Below are positions 45,475 through 54,886 of a DNA stretch of 64,000 nucleotides, piece by piece (the stretch's first letter is position 1; the number at the start of each line of letters is the position of its first letter). Both the position numbers and the translations under genes were made by a program. Below the pieces are notes generated by a model. The model was not told the DNA's origin and did no database searches. It saw only the letters and a list, made by a program, of their open reading frames with translations. The DNA lies in assembly GCF_000025565.1 (NCBI RefSeq), contig NC_014121.1, positions 3,992,216 through 4,056,215 on the forward strand, given 5' to 3'. The stretch is from Enterobacter cloacae subsp. cloacae ATCC 13047 (GTDB lineage: Bacteria; Pseudomonadota; Gammaproteobacteria; Enterobacterales; Enterobacteriaceae).

Positions 45475-46845
45475 TTATTTAATGGATGATTGTGCGAGCG
45501 ACACGCCAGTTGCCGCTCGCCAGCGTAGCCAGTCAATCAGCATAAACAGCGCCAGGCTCACGCCCATCACCGGCAATGCCAGCCCCAGCAATACGCTGAC
45601 CACCACCGTGACGGCTTTTCCCCATCCCGGGAGCGCCAGCCAGCACTGACAAAGCGTCTGAAGCGGATCCGCCGTTGATTGCGCCGGACGACGCATCCAC
45701 CACATCCGGTATCCCCAGACAATCAGCGCACACAGCGCCAGGCCAAATGCGACGAGCAGTAACTGGTTAACCAGCCCGAATAAGATCCCCATATGGAAAT
45801 CCACCCCCCAGCGGGTCAGCTTTGCCATTAACGGGAAATCCTCAAAGCGGGTTCTGTCCAGAATTTGCATGGAATTTGGATCCACCGCAACGGCATCCAC
45901 CTGGGTCGGCCAGCTGCGGTCAATTTCCGTCACGGTCCACGCCTGGTCAGCGCTTTTCGCCGGGCGGATTTCGAGTTTATTCGCATCAATCCCGGCCTGG
46001 CGGGCAGCGTGCAATACGCCATCGAACTGGGTCAGATCCATCGTCATGTCGGGCATCATCATGCCAGCATGATGCCCATGGTGTTCAGCGTGCTCATCCA
46101 TCGTGACGGGCGCACCCGAAAGCGTGGTGTTCACCTGCGGCGTGAGCCAGTTCATCTGCGCGCGCAGTTTATCCACGTTGCCACCCGCCCACTGGGACCA
46201 CGTCAGGCCGGTCGCAGAAAACAGCAACATTCCCCCCAGCAGCACCCAGCCCAGCGTGACATGCAGGCGACGCCGGTTCTGAAAACGATTGTTGAGCCGA
46301 CGTTTTGGCCGGGTATAAAACCACAGCGCAATCCCGCCCAGCGCAGCGACCCACATCCACGAGGCGGCCAGCTCGCTATAGAGCCGACCAACGTTACCCA
46401 GCATCAGGGACGTATGCAGATAATCAATGGTCTGGCGTAGCGGTAAAATCCCGCTGGTGCCATACACGGTCATATCGCCACGCACCGCAAGAGTAACGGG
46501 ATCGATAAAAATAGCGCGGGTCTCCGATGGGCCAAGCGACGGGTCGGCAAACATCACCCGGGTGGTTTCACCCGCAGCCAGGCCAGGACGAACGGCGTAT
46601 AAACGCAGCTCGGTGCCGATGTTTTTTTCCGCCACGGCGATCTGTTCCGCCAGCGGTTGGAGTTCCCCCACGGAATCCGTATGGAGCGCGTGCCGGTACA
46701 GAATATTTTCCAGCTGCGGTGTCGCCACGTACAGCGTACCGGTCAGCGCGGCGAAGAAGATAAACGGGCCGACAAACAGCCCGACATAGAAATGGAGTCG
46801 ACGCAGCAGGTTTCCCCATGCCGCGCGCGGAGTGCAGGTAGTCAT
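45475..46845 (-). CDS. PepSY-associated transmembrane protein
   Basis: Integral membrane protein of 456 residues with four to five membrane spans (about 15-37, 160-178, 203-223, 355-380, 415-440) and PepSY domains in the periplasmic loops. The loop from about residue 249 is rich in His and Met (DEHAEHHGHHAGMMMPDM), suggesting copper or iron contact. PepSY_TM proteins often sit with metal uptake and ferric reductase functions. No homologue at this place in E. coli K-12. Function inferred only at this level. Confidence 0.8.
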   Translation of the reverse strand: MTTCTPRAAWGNLLRRLHFYVGLFVGPFIFFAALTGTLYVATPQLENILYRHALHTDSVGELQPLAEQIAVAEKNIGTELRLYAVRPGLAAGETTRVMFADPSLGPSETRAIFIDPVTLAVRGDMTVYGTSGILPLRQTIDYLHTSLMLGNVGRLYSELAASWMWVAALGGIALWFYTRPKRRLNNRFQNRRRLHVTLGWVLLGGMLLFSATGLTWSQWAGGNVDKLRAQMNWLTPQVNTTLSGAPVTMDEHAEHHGHHAGMMMPDMTMDLTQFDGVLHAARQAGIDANKLEIRPAKSADQAWTVTEIDRSWPTQVDAVAVDPNSMQILDRTRFEDFPLMAKLTRWGVDFHMGILFGLVNQLLLVAFGLALCALIVWGYRMWWMRRPAQSTADPLQTLCQCWLALPGWGKAVTVVVSVLLGLALPVMGVSLALFMLIDWLRWRAATGVSLAQSSIK

Positions 46846-46882
46846 ACTTTTCCTATTTAAGGCAAAAAGTTATCGATATTTT

Positions 46883-47287
46883 TTAAAGGGAAAAAGCAGA
46901 CTGCCGCGGCGGCGCGCGGGTATCAGGATAAAGCCAGGGGAAAAAGTGCCAGTGGCTGACCGCCTGACGCGGCATCCTGACACGCAGCCTTTGCAGCACG
47001 ATACTGAGCAGCACAATCAGCGCGAGTATCATGCCCGGCACGTGGGCTAATAGCACGCAGTAGCCACAGGCTTCCGCATGGTCAACCGGCATGCTGTGCT
47101 GCATATCGCCGTGGTGCTCATCCATCGACATCATGCTCATGTCATGATGCATCCCCGGCATGGCAATCATGGGATCTTTTTGCAGCGAGACGGAGATCAG
47201 CGGTGCGATCACGATCAGCAGGATCGCAAACAGCGCGGTCAATGCCGCTGCGCGTTTCCAGTTATGCTGATGCAGTACGTTAATCAC
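46883..47287 (-). CDS. DUF2946 family membrane protein
   Basis: Small protein of 134 residues. Two hydrophobic segments (about 13-33 and 82-105) flank a His/Met-rich stretch (GMHHDMSMMSMDEHHGDMQ near 46) and a CGYC pair near 73-76. This pattern suggests copper binding in the periplasm. 37 nt upstream of the PepSY protein on the same strand, so probably co-transcribed and functionally linked. Exact role unknown. Confidence 0.75.
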   Translation of the reverse strand: MINVLHQHNWKRAAALTALFAILLIVIAPLISVSLQKDPMIAMPGMHHDMSMMSMDEHHGDMQHSMPVDHAEACGYCVLLAHVPGMILALIVLLSIVLQRLRVRMPRQAVSHWHFFPWLYPDTRAPPRQSAFSL

Positions 47288-47361
47288 TTACCCTCCACGG
47301 AAGAGGCCAGCATTGTAAATGATTTATGACGAAAGGGTTAACACGAGAGATGCGATGGGAT

Positions 47362-47391
47362 AAAAAAAGGGCCAGCCTTTCGGCCAGCCCT
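47362..47391 (-). terminator. rplS operon terminator
   Basis: Ten-base-pair hairpin with two G-U pairs closed by a GAAA tetraloop (AGGGCTGGCC and GGCTGGCCCT), then six U on the minus strand. Confidence 0.88.
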
Positions 47392-47419
47392 TTCTAACAG
47401 GATGTCGCTTAAGCGAATC

Positions 47420-47770
<351 letters not shown>

Positions 47771-47810
47771 TTAATCTCTTATCCTGGGTAAACTGATATT
47801 CGGGAGCGTA

Positions 47811-48578
47811 TTACGCATTCCCATCATGTTCATGCTGCTGTTGCGCGTGTTCAGTTTTGAACTCGGCCAGCAACTTTGCTTGCTCTTCAGTCAGAGCCAG
47901 GTTTTCCAGAAGTTCAGGTCTTCTAAGCCAGGTTCGGCCCAGCGACTGCTTCAAACGCCAGCGACGTATCTCAGCATGGTTTCCTGACAGTAACACTGCC
48001 GGGACTTCCATCCCTTCTAACACTTCAGGACGGGTATAGTGTGGACAGTCCAGCAACCCATCGGCAAAGGAATCTTCCGTTGCCGAAGCTTCATGGCCCA
48101 GTACTCCCGGAATGAACCGGGCGACGGAGTCAATCAGCGTCATTGCGGGTAACTCACCACCGCTGAGAACGTAATCGCCGATAGACCATTCTTCGTCAAT
48201 CTCGGTTTGAATTACGCGCTCATCTATCCCTTCGTAGCGACCACAGACCAGAATCAGTTTTTGATTCGTCGCCAGTTCGCTGACGCCCGCTTGATCAAGC
48301 TTGCGTCCCTGAGGTGACAGATAAATCACCTTTGCGCCTTCACCTGCCGCGGCTTTTGCTGTGTGAATGGCGTCCCGTAAGGGTTGCACCATCATTAACA
48401 TCCCCGGTCCGCCGCCGTAAGGACGATCGTCCACGGTACGGTGCCGGTCATGCGTGAAGTCACGAGGACTCCAGCTCTGGATGCTCAGCAGGCCATTCTT
48501 TACTGCCCGGCCAGTTACCCCGTAATCGGTAATCGCGCGGAACATTTCAGGAAACAGGCTAATTATGCCAATCCACAT
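47811..48578 (-). CDS. trmD: tRNA (guanine(37)-N1)-methyltransferase
   Basis: Makes m1G37 in tRNAs, preventing +1 frameshifts; essential. 255 residues: SPOUT trefoil-knot segments [10 protein letters not shown] near 86, [13 protein letters not shown] near 109 and [13 protein letters not shown] near 133 bind SAM in the deep knot. It lies between rimM (31 nt) and rplS (43 nt). Confidence 0.97.
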   Translation of the reverse strand: MWIGIISLFPEMFRAITDYGVTGRAVKNGLLSIQSWSPRDFTHDRHRTVDDRPYGGGPGMLMMVQPLRDAIHTAKAAAGEGAKVIYLSPQGRKLDQAGVSELATNQKLILVCGRYEGIDERVIQTEIDEEWSIGDYVLSGGELPAMTLIDSVARFIPGVLGHEASATEDSFADGLLDCPHYTRPEVLEGMEVPAVLLSGNHAEIRRWRLKQSLGRTWLRRPELLENLALTEEQAKLLAEFKTEHAQQQHEHDGNA

Positions 48579-48609
48579 AGCGCCGTCTTTTACCGTTTAT
48601 CCGGAGAAT

Positions 48610-49146
48610 TTAAAAACCAGGATCCCAATCTACTTCAATCGTTTGAGTAGCGAGATCGACTTTCTTGATAACCTGTCCATCGAGGAACGGAACCAACCGC
48701 TCCTTGATGCCAAATGCATCTTTCAGGTTTGCCTTAATGACGAGAACGTCATTGGACCCGGTTTCCATCATGTCGATGACTTTCCCCAGGCTGTAGCCTT
48801 CAGTAGTGACTACCTGGCAACCCATAAGGTCTTTCCAGTAATAGTCGCCTTCTTCAAGCTCCGGCAACTGCGACGAATCCACGACAATTTCACAATTAGT
48901 CAGTGCATTCGCGGCATCACGATCGTCAACGCCTTTCAGCTTGATGATGATGTCCTGATTGTGGTGACGCCAGCTTTCCAGCTCGACCTCTTCCCACTTA
49001 CCGCCTTTCTGGATAAACCAGGGCTGGTAATTAAAAATGCTATCAGCGTCTTCAGTGGAGGAAAACACTCTGAGCCAACCACGGATACCGTAGCAAGAAC
49101 CCATTTTGCCCAATACAATCGGTTCAACAGGTGCTTTATTGCTCAT
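48610..49146 (-). CDS. rimM: 16S rRNA processing protein RimM
   Basis: Assembly factor for the 30S head, binding S19. 178 residues: N-terminal RimM domain ([19 protein letters not shown]) and a PRC-barrel with [14 protein letters not shown] and the terminal VDWDPGF. The exact start is uncertain: three in-frame ATG codons occur within 10 nt; [11 protein letters not shown] is taken as it best fits relatives. Confidence 0.95.
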   Translation of the reverse strand: MSNKAPVEPIVLGKMGSCYGIRGWLRVFSSTEDADSIFNYQPWFIQKGGKWEEVELESWRHHNQDIIIKLKGVDDRDAANALTNCEIVVDSSQLPELEEGDYYWKDLMGCQVVTTEGYSLGKVIDMMETGSNDVLVIKANLKDAFGIKERLVPFLDGQVIKKVDLATQTIEVDWDPGF

Positions 49147-49164
49147 CATGACCACCGTGACAGA

Positions 49165-49413
49165 TTAAGCTGCTTTGTTTGCTGCTTTGATCAGCGTAGC
49201 AACGCGATCGGAAACAGTCGCGCCCTGGCCAACCCAGTGAGCGATACGATCCAGATCCAGACGAGTTTCTTCTTCTGCGCCAGCGGCCAGTGGGTTGAAG
49301 AAACCAACGCGCTCGATGAAGCGACCGTTGCGTGCATTACGGCTGTCAGTCACAACAACCTGGTAGAACGGACGCTTTTTAGCGCCGTGACGTGCTAAAC
49401 GAATAGTTACCAT
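49165..49413 (-). CDS. rpsP: 30S ribosomal protein S16
   Basis: Ribosomal protein of 82 residues starting [21 protein letters not shown], full length. First gene of the rpsP-rimM-trmD-rplS operon; ribosome site AAGAGG upstream. Confidence 0.98.
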   Translation of the reverse strand: MVTIRLARHGAKKRPFYQVVVTDSRNARNGRFIERVGFFNPLAAGAEEETRLDLDRIAHWVGQGATVSDRVATLIKAANKAA

Positions 49414-49476
49414 AACATCCTCTTGTGTGAATAAAACAACCGGGCCCCATCGAGGAACGGAGCCCGGGTGTCATAT

Positions 49477-49508
49477 TAAAAGCCCGAAAATTTTACTCAT
49501 TTTCGGGC
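49477..49508 (-). terminator. ffh terminator
   Basis: Arms GCCCGAAAA (49482-49490) and TTTTCGGGC (49500-49508), followed by a short U-run on the minus strand. A second hairpin (CGGGCCCC...) at 49441-49468 lies in the rpsP leader. Confidence 0.8.
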
Positions 49509-49529
49509 AAAAAGCAATCTCAAAAGCGA

Positions 49530-50891
49530 TTATCGCCCAGGAAAACCGGGTGGCATCATGCCTTTCATGCCACGCATCATTTTCGCCATGCCGCCTTTCT
49601 TCATTTTCTTCATCATGCGCTGCATGTCGTCGAACTGTTTCAGAAGGCGGTTAACGTCCTGCACCTGCATGCCGCAACCGGCTGCGATACGGCGCTTACG
49701 GGAACCTTTGATGATATCCGGGTTAGCACGCTCTTTGAGGGTCATTGAGTTGATGATCGCCTCCATACGCACCAGCACCTTGTCATCCATCTGCGCTTTT
49801 ACGTTGTCTGGGATCTGGCCCATGCCCGGCAGTTTGCCCATCAGGCTTGCCATCCCGCCCATGTTTTTCATCTGACGCAGCTGCTCAAGGAAGTCGGTCA
49901 GATCGAAACCGTCGCCTTTTTTCAGCTTGCTGGCCAGCTTCTCGGCCTGCGCACGGTCAACTTTGCTCTCGATATCTTCAATCAGCGACAGTACGTCGCC
50001 CATGCCGAGGATACGGGAGGCAATACGGTCCGGGTGGAACGGCTCCAGCGCTTCGGTTTTTTCGCCCACACCGAGGAATTTGATCGGCTTACCGGTGATA
50101 TGACGAATAGAAAGCGCCGCACCACCGCGGGCGTCACCGTCCACTTTGGTCAGCACCACGCCGGTTAACGGCAGCGCTTCGTTGAACGCTTTCGCGGTGT
50201 TTGCCGCATCCTGACCGGTCATGGCGTCAACCACAAACAGGGTCTCTACCGGGTTGATAGAAGCATGCACCTGTTTGATTTCGTCCATCATCGCTTCATC
50301 AACGTGCAGACGACCGGCGGTATCCACCAGCAGCACGTCGTAGAACTTCAGCTTCGCCTCTTTCAGCGCCGCGTTCACGATGTCGACTGGCTTCTGGGCC
50401 ACGTCAGACGGGAAGAAATCGACCCCAACCTGCTGCGCCAGGGTCTCCAGCTGTTTGATCGCCGCCGGGCGATAAACGTCCGCAGAAACCACCAGCACCT
50501 TTTTCTTGTGCTTCTCGCGCAGGAATTTACCCAGCTTACCGACGCTGGTGGTTTTACCCGCACCCTGCAGACCCGCCATCAACACGACGGCCGGAGGCTG
50601 AGCCGCCAGGTTTAGAACCTGGTTCTCTTCGCCCATCGCCGAAACCAGTTCGTTACGAACGATTTTGACGAACTCCTGACCCGGGGTCAGGCTCTTGTTA
50701 ACTTCATGACCAACCGCCTTCTCTTTAACGCGGTTGATAAAATCACGAACAACCGGCAACGCGACGTCTGCTTCCAGCAGCGCCATGCGCACTTCGCGCA
50801 GCGTTTCCTTGATGTTGTCTTCGGTAAGGCGTCCGCGGCCGCTGATGTTGCGCAGCGTGCGCGACAAACGATCGGTTAAATTATCAAACAT
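49530..50891 (-). CDS. ffh: Signal recognition particle protein Ffh
   Basis: SRP54 homologue that binds signal sequences and 4.5S RNA. 453 residues: N domain, G domain with GLQGAGKTTSVGKL near 102, DTAGRLHVDEAMM near 190 and TKVDGDARGG near 248, and the methionine-rich M domain from about 300 ending MRGMKGMMPPGFPGR. Divergent from ypjD. Confidence 0.98.
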   Translation of the reverse strand: MFDNLTDRLSRTLRNISGRGRLTEDNIKETLREVRMALLEADVALPVVRDFINRVKEKAVGHEVNKSLTPGQEFVKIVRNELVSAMGEENQVLNLAAQPPAVVLMAGLQGAGKTTSVGKLGKFLREKHKKKVLVVSADVYRPAAIKQLETLAQQVGVDFFPSDVAQKPVDIVNAALKEAKLKFYDVLLVDTAGRLHVDEAMMDEIKQVHASINPVETLFVVDAMTGQDAANTAKAFNEALPLTGVVLTKVDGDARGGAALSIRHITGKPIKFLGVGEKTEALEPFHPDRIASRILGMGDVLSLIEDIESKVDRAQAEKLASKLKKGDGFDLTDFLEQLRQMKNMGGMASLMGKLPGMGQIPDNVKAQMDDKVLVRMEAIINSMTLKERANPDIIKGSRKRRIAAGCGMQVQDVNRLLKQFDDMQRMMKKMKKGGMAKMMRGMKGMMPPGFPGR

Positions 50892-51057
50892 TGTCTCTCG
50901 CCTGAGTAGAAACGTTGGGCCGCCATGAGCGACACATACACAGAATTTTGCCGGAGTATAACATGAAGGCGCCTTTGTTGTTATGCAACGGTTGGAGCAG
51001 GCGTCACGTAACGTTATACTGCTTCTCTTTCTTATTAAGACAACTGTCGATGCCTAT

Positions 51058-51849
51058 ATGCCTGTTTTCGCACTGATCGCCCTTGTTGCCTACTCTGTCA
51101 GCCTTGCGCTGATCATTCCCGGACTGCTGCAAAAAAACAGCGGCTGGCGGCGCATGGCTATTCTGTCGGCGGTGATCGCACTGATTAGTCACGCTTTTGC
51201 GCTGGAATCGCGCATCATTCCCGGTGACGGCAGCGTGCAAAACCTGAGCGTGCTGAACGTCGGTTCGCTGGTCAGCCTGATGATCTGTACGGTGATGACC
51301 ATTGTCGCCTCTAAGAATCGTGGCTGGCTGTTGCTGCCCATTGTTTATGCCTTCGCGCTGATCAATCTGGCCTTAGCTACCTTTATGCCCAATGAGTTCA
51401 TTACGCATCTGGAAGCCACGCCGGGCATGCTGGTGCACATCGGCCTGTCGCTGTTCTCTTACGCAACGCTGATCATTGCCGCGCTCTATGCCATGCAGCT
51501 CGCCTGGATTGACTACCAGTTGAAAAACAAAAAGCTGGCGTTTAACCATGAGATGCCGCCGCTGATGGTCATTGAGCGTAAGATGTTCCACATCACCCAG
51601 GTCGGCGTAGTATTATTGACCTTAACGCTCTGCACTGGCCTGTTTTATATGAAAAACCTGTTCAGCGTGGAGAATATCGACAAAGCGGTGCTCTCCATCA
51701 TCGCGTGGTTTGTCTATATTGTGCTGTTATGGGGCCATTATCATGAGGGCTGGCGCGGTCGTCGCGTGGTCTGGTTCAATGTCGCGGGTGCGGGCATACT
51801 CACCCTTGCCTATTTCGGAAGTCGCTTCATACAGCAATTTGCTGGCTAA
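51058..51849 (+). CDS. ypjD: Cytochrome c assembly-like inner membrane protein YpjD
   Basis: CcsA/CcmC-like integral membrane protein of 263 residues with about eight spans and the tryptophan-poor WD-like loop region ATFMPNEFITHLEATPGMLVH near 107-125. Family members handle heme or, in this subfamily next to corB, have been linked to magnesium/cobalt tolerance. Start at MPVFALIALVAYS; the frame opens 25 codons earlier. It precedes corB by 18 nt, likely one transcript. Confidence 0.88.
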   Translation: MPVFALIALVAYSVSLALIIPGLLQKNSGWRRMAILSAVIALISHAFALESRIIPGDGSVQNLSVLNVGSLVSLMICTVMTIVASKNRGWLLLPIVYAFALINLALATFMPNEFITHLEATPGMLVHIGLSLFSYATLIIAALYAMQLAWIDYQLKNKKLAFNHEMPPLMVIERKMFHITQVGVVLLTLTLCTGLFYMKNLFSVENIDKAVLSIIAWFVYIVLLWGHYHEGWRGRRVVWFNVAGAGILTLAYFGSRFIQQFAG

Positions 51850-51867
51850 GTAACAAAGGAGTTCCCC

Positions 51868-53154
51868 CTGGAACACATCTCTACCACCACGCTGATCGTT
51901 ACGCTGATCGTCATGGTGGTCATCTCCGCCTATTTCTCTGGCTCGGAAACCGGCATGATGACCTTAAACCGCTACCGGTTACGTCATCGTGCTAAACAGG
52001 GTAACCGTGCCGCACGTCGCGTTGAAAAACTGCTCCGTAAACCGGATCGCCTGATAAGCCTGGTGCTTATCGGTAACAACCTCGTCAATATCCTCGCCTC
52101 TGCGCTGGGCACCATTGTCGGGATGCGACTGTACGGCAACGCCGGGGTCGCGATTGCTACCGGCGTACTGACGTTTGTAGTGCTGGTGTTTGCGGAAGTG
52201 CTGCCCAAAACCATCGCTGCGCTTTACCCGGAAAAAGTGGCTTACCCGAGCAGCTTCCTGCTGGCACCGCTGCTGATCCTGATGATGCCGCTGGTCTGGC
52301 TGTTGAATATGGTCACCCGTATCCTGATGCGCATGGTCGGCATCAAAGCCGACGTCGCCATCAGCAGTGCACTCAGCAAAGACGAGCTGCGCACCATCGT
52401 GAACGAATCCCGCTCGCAGATTTCACGCCGCAATCAGGACATGCTCCTGTCGGTGCTGGATCTGGAAAAGGTCAGCGTTAACGACATTATGGTGCCGCGT
52501 AACGAAATCGTCGGGATTGATATTAACGACGACTGGAAGGCCATCGTCCGCCAGCTGACCCACTCCCCGCACGGACGCATTGTGCTTTATCGCGACTCCC
52601 TGGACGACGCCATCAGTATGCTGCGCGTACGGGAAGCCTATCGCCTGATGACCGAGAAAAAAGAGTTCACTAAAGAGGTGATGCTGCGCGCCGCCGACGA
52701 GATTTACTACGTGCCGGAAGGAACGCCGCTCAGCACGCAGCTGGTAAAATTCCAGCGTAACAAAAAGAAAGTCGGTCTGGTGGTCGATGAGTATGGCGAT
52801 ATTCAGGGGCTGGTGACGGTCGAAGATATTCTGGAAGAGATTGTTGGAGACTTTACCACCTCCATGTCCCCTTCTCTTGCGGAAGAGGTCACACCGCAAA
52901 ACGACGGTTCGGTGCTGATTGACGGCAGCGCGAACATCCGCGAACTCAATAAAGCCTTTAACTGGCATCTGCCGGAAGATGAGGCTCGCACCATGAACGG
53001 GATGATTCTGGAAGCACTGGAAGAGATCCCGGCGGCGGGCACGCGGGTGCGCATTGAACAGTATGATATTGATATCCTGGACGTGCAGGACAATATGATT
53101 AAGCAGGTGAAGGTCCTGCCTGTTAAACCACTGCGCGAAAGTATCGCGGAATAA
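51868..53154 (+). CDS. corB: CorB/CorC-family transporter protein, CTG start
   Basis: HlyC/CorC (DUF21-CBS) membrane protein, E. coli YfjD/CorB, involved in magnesium and cobalt efflux. 428 residues: DUF21 with three to four spans (1-190), two CBS domains (about 200-325, NDIMVPRNEIVGIDIND, VVDEYGDIQGLVTVEDILEEIVGD) and a CorC_HlyC tail. The first in-frame ATG is 15 codons later and would cut the first span. The CTG at 51868 gives the known N-terminus EHISTTTLI and has AAAGGAG 6 nt upstream, so a CTG start is chosen. Confidence 0.9.
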   Translation: MEHISTTTLIVTLIVMVVISAYFSGSETGMMTLNRYRLRHRAKQGNRAARRVEKLLRKPDRLISLVLIGNNLVNILASALGTIVGMRLYGNAGVAIATGVLTFVVLVFAEVLPKTIAALYPEKVAYPSSFLLAPLLILMMPLVWLLNMVTRILMRMVGIKADVAISSALSKDELRTIVNESRSQISRRNQDMLLSVLDLEKVSVNDIMVPRNEIVGIDINDDWKAIVRQLTHSPHGRIVLYRDSLDDAISMLRVREAYRLMTEKKEFTKEVMLRAADEIYYVPEGTPLSTQLVKFQRNKKKVGLVVDEYGDIQGLVTVEDILEEIVGDFTTSMSPSLAEEVTPQNDGSVLIDGSANIRELNKAFNWHLPEDEARTMNGMILEALEEIPAAGTRVRIEQYDIDILDVQDNMIKQVKVLPVKPLRESIAE

Positions 53155-53158
53155 AGTT

Positions 53159-53190
53159 GTAGGCCGGGCAAGGCGAAGCCGCCGCCCGGC
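53159..53190. repeat. REP (repetitive extragenic palindrome) element
   Basis: The pattern GTAGGCCGGGCAAGGCG...CGCCCGGC between corB and grpE is a typical enterobacterial REP/PU unit. It can form a strong stem protecting 3' ends of both convergent transcripts. Confidence 0.85.
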
Positions 53191-53206
53191 ACTACGGAGC
53201 GGCAAA

Positions 53207-53800
53207 TTACGCTTTCGCTTTCGCCACGGTTACCATCGCAGCACGGATGGTACGGCCGTTCAGGGTATACCCTTTCTGCATCACGCCCAGCACTTTACCG
53301 GCTTCAACGTCTTCTGATTCCACCATCGCAATTGCCTGGTGCACGTTAGGATCCAGCGGGACGTCGGTATCGGCAATCACTTCCACACCAAACTTACGCA
53401 CCACGTCCAGCATGGATTTCAGCGTCAGTTCGATACCTTCGATCATTGCCGCGTTGTCCGGATTCGCTTTATCAGCCACTTCCAGCGCGCGATCGAGGCT
53501 GTCGATTACCGGCAGCAGTTCGTTGACGAATTTCTCCAGCGCAAACTTATGCGCCTTTTCAACGTCCTGTTCGGTACGACGACGCAGGTTTTCCATTTCC
53601 GCCTTGATGCGCAGAACACTGTCGCGTTCGCGATTCTGTGCTTCTACCAGTTGGGCTTCCAGATTCGCAATTTTTTCATCGCGCGGGTCCACCTGCTCAG
53701 CAGATGCGTCTGGCTCTACAGCCTCAACTTCATCGTGCTGTTCCGTGATAATTTCTTCAGGGGCTTGCCCCTCAGGCGTTTTCTGTTCTTTACTACTCAT
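53207..53800 (-). CDS. grpE: Nucleotide exchange factor GrpE
   Basis: Cochaperone that releases ADP from DnaK; a thermosensor. 197 residues: acidic N-terminus, long coiled coil (about 35-135, heptads in [17 protein letters not shown] and [14 protein letters not shown]) and a beta-domain ending [21 protein letters not shown]. Start at [16 protein letters not shown]; the frame opens eight codons upstream. A strong sigma-32 promoter precedes it. Confidence 0.97.
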   Translation of the reverse strand: MSSKEQKTPEGQAPEEIITEQHDEVEAVEPDASAEQVDPRDEKIANLEAQLVEAQNRERDSVLRIKAEMENLRRRTEQDVEKAHKFALEKFVNELLPVIDSLDRALEVADKANPDNAAMIEGIELTLKSMLDVVRKFGVEVIADTDVPLDPNVHQAIAMVESEDVEAGKVLGVMQKGYTLNGRTIRAAMVTVAKAKA

Positions 53801-53847
53801 GAATTTCTCCGCGTTTTTCTGCATTCATCTCGCTAACTTCGCTTATT

Positions 53848-53873
53848 ATGGGGATCAGTTTCCTGGATTCAAG
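53848..53873 (-). promoter_or_regulatory. Sigma-32 promoter of grpE
   Basis: CTTGAA (53873-53868), 14 nt, CCCCAT (53853-53848): perfect core matches to the heat-shock consensus. It lies between grpE and the divergent nadK. Confidence 0.88.
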
Positions 53874-53922
53874 GGAACAAGAGAGATTGTCATCATTCAT
53901 CAGGCACAAGGACCTCCAGAAA

Positions 53923-54801
53923 ATGAATAATCATTTCAGGTGTATTGGGATCGTCGGGCACCCGCGTCACCCTACGGCATTGACGACACATGAAATGTTG
54001 TATCGCTGGCTGTGTAGCAAAGGCTATGAAGTGATGGTTGAGCAGCAGATCGCTCAGGAGCTGCAGCTAAAGAGCGTCAAAACCGGCACGCTGGCAGAGA
54101 TTGGACAGCAGGCGGATCTTGCCGTGGTGGTCGGCGGCGACGGCAACATGCTCGGCGCGGCTCGCACGCTGGCGCGCTACGACATAAAAGTCATCGGCAT
54201 TAACCGTGGCAATCTCGGTTTTCTGACCGACCTCGACCCGGACAACGCGCAGCAGCAGCTGGCCGATGTGCTGGAAGGACATTACATCAGCGAAAAACGT
54301 TTTTTACTGGAAGCGCAGGTGTGTCAGCAGGACTGCCAGAAACGCATCAGTACCGCCATTAACGAGGTGGTACTTCACCCCGGCAAAGTGGCGCATATGA
54401 TTGAGTTCGAAGTGTATATCGATGAAATCTTCGCGTTCTCCCAGCGCTCTGACGGGCTGATTATCTCCACGCCGACGGGCTCGACCGCCTATTCGCTTTC
54501 TGCGGGAGGACCAATCCTGACGCCTTCGCTGGATGCCATAACGCTGGTGCCGATGTTCCCGCACACCCTTTCTGCCCGCCCGCTGGTGATTAACGGCAGC
54601 AGCACCATCCGCCTGCGTTTCTCGCACCGCCGTAATGACCTGGAGATCAGCTGCGACAGCCAGATCGCGCTGCCTATTCAGGAAGGTGAAGATGTGCTAA
54701 TTCGGCGATGTGATTATCACCTGAACCTTATTCACCCGAAAGATTACAGCTATTTCAATACATTAAGCTCGAAGCTTGGCTGGTCAAAAAAATTGTTCTG
54801 A
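53923..54801 (+). CDS. nadK: NAD kinase
   Basis: Phosphorylates NAD to NADP, the only route in enterics. 292 residues: [13 protein letters not shown] near 72 with its catalytic Asp, NE in [12 protein letters not shown] near 148, and [22 protein letters not shown] near 172. Start at [14 protein letters not shown]; the frame opens 25 codons earlier through the grpE promoter. Confidence 0.97.
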   Translation: MNNHFRCIGIVGHPRHPTALTTHEMLYRWLCSKGYEVMVEQQIAQELQLKSVKTGTLAEIGQQADLAVVVGGDGNMLGAARTLARYDIKVIGINRGNLGFLTDLDPDNAQQQLADVLEGHYISEKRFLLEAQVCQQDCQKRISTAINEVVLHPGKVAHMIEFEVYIDEIFAFSQRSDGLIISTPTGSTAYSLSAGGPILTPSLDAITLVPMFPHTLSARPLVINGSSTIRLRFSHRRNDLEISCDSQIALPIQEGEDVLIRRCDYHLNLIHPKDYSYFNTLSSKLGWSKKLF

Positions 54802-54818
54802 TTTTGCATCCAGTACTT

Positions 54819-54838
54819 TACTGTATAAAAAACCAGTT
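54819..54838. promoter_or_regulatory. LexA box 1 of recN
   Basis: TA-CTG-N10-CAG-TT with an A/T-rich middle matches the SOS operator. Confidence 0.9.
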
Positions 54839-54840
54839 TA

Positions 54841-54860
54841 TACTGTATGAAAACACAGTC
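54841..54860. promoter_or_regulatory. LexA box 2 of recN
   Basis: TACTGTATGAAAACACAGTC, a CTG-N10-CAG operator starting 22 bp after box 1. Two adjacent boxes explain the tight repression and strong SOS induction of recN. Confidence 0.88.
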
Positions 54861-54886
54861 ATGGTTTTTCATACAGGAAAACAATT

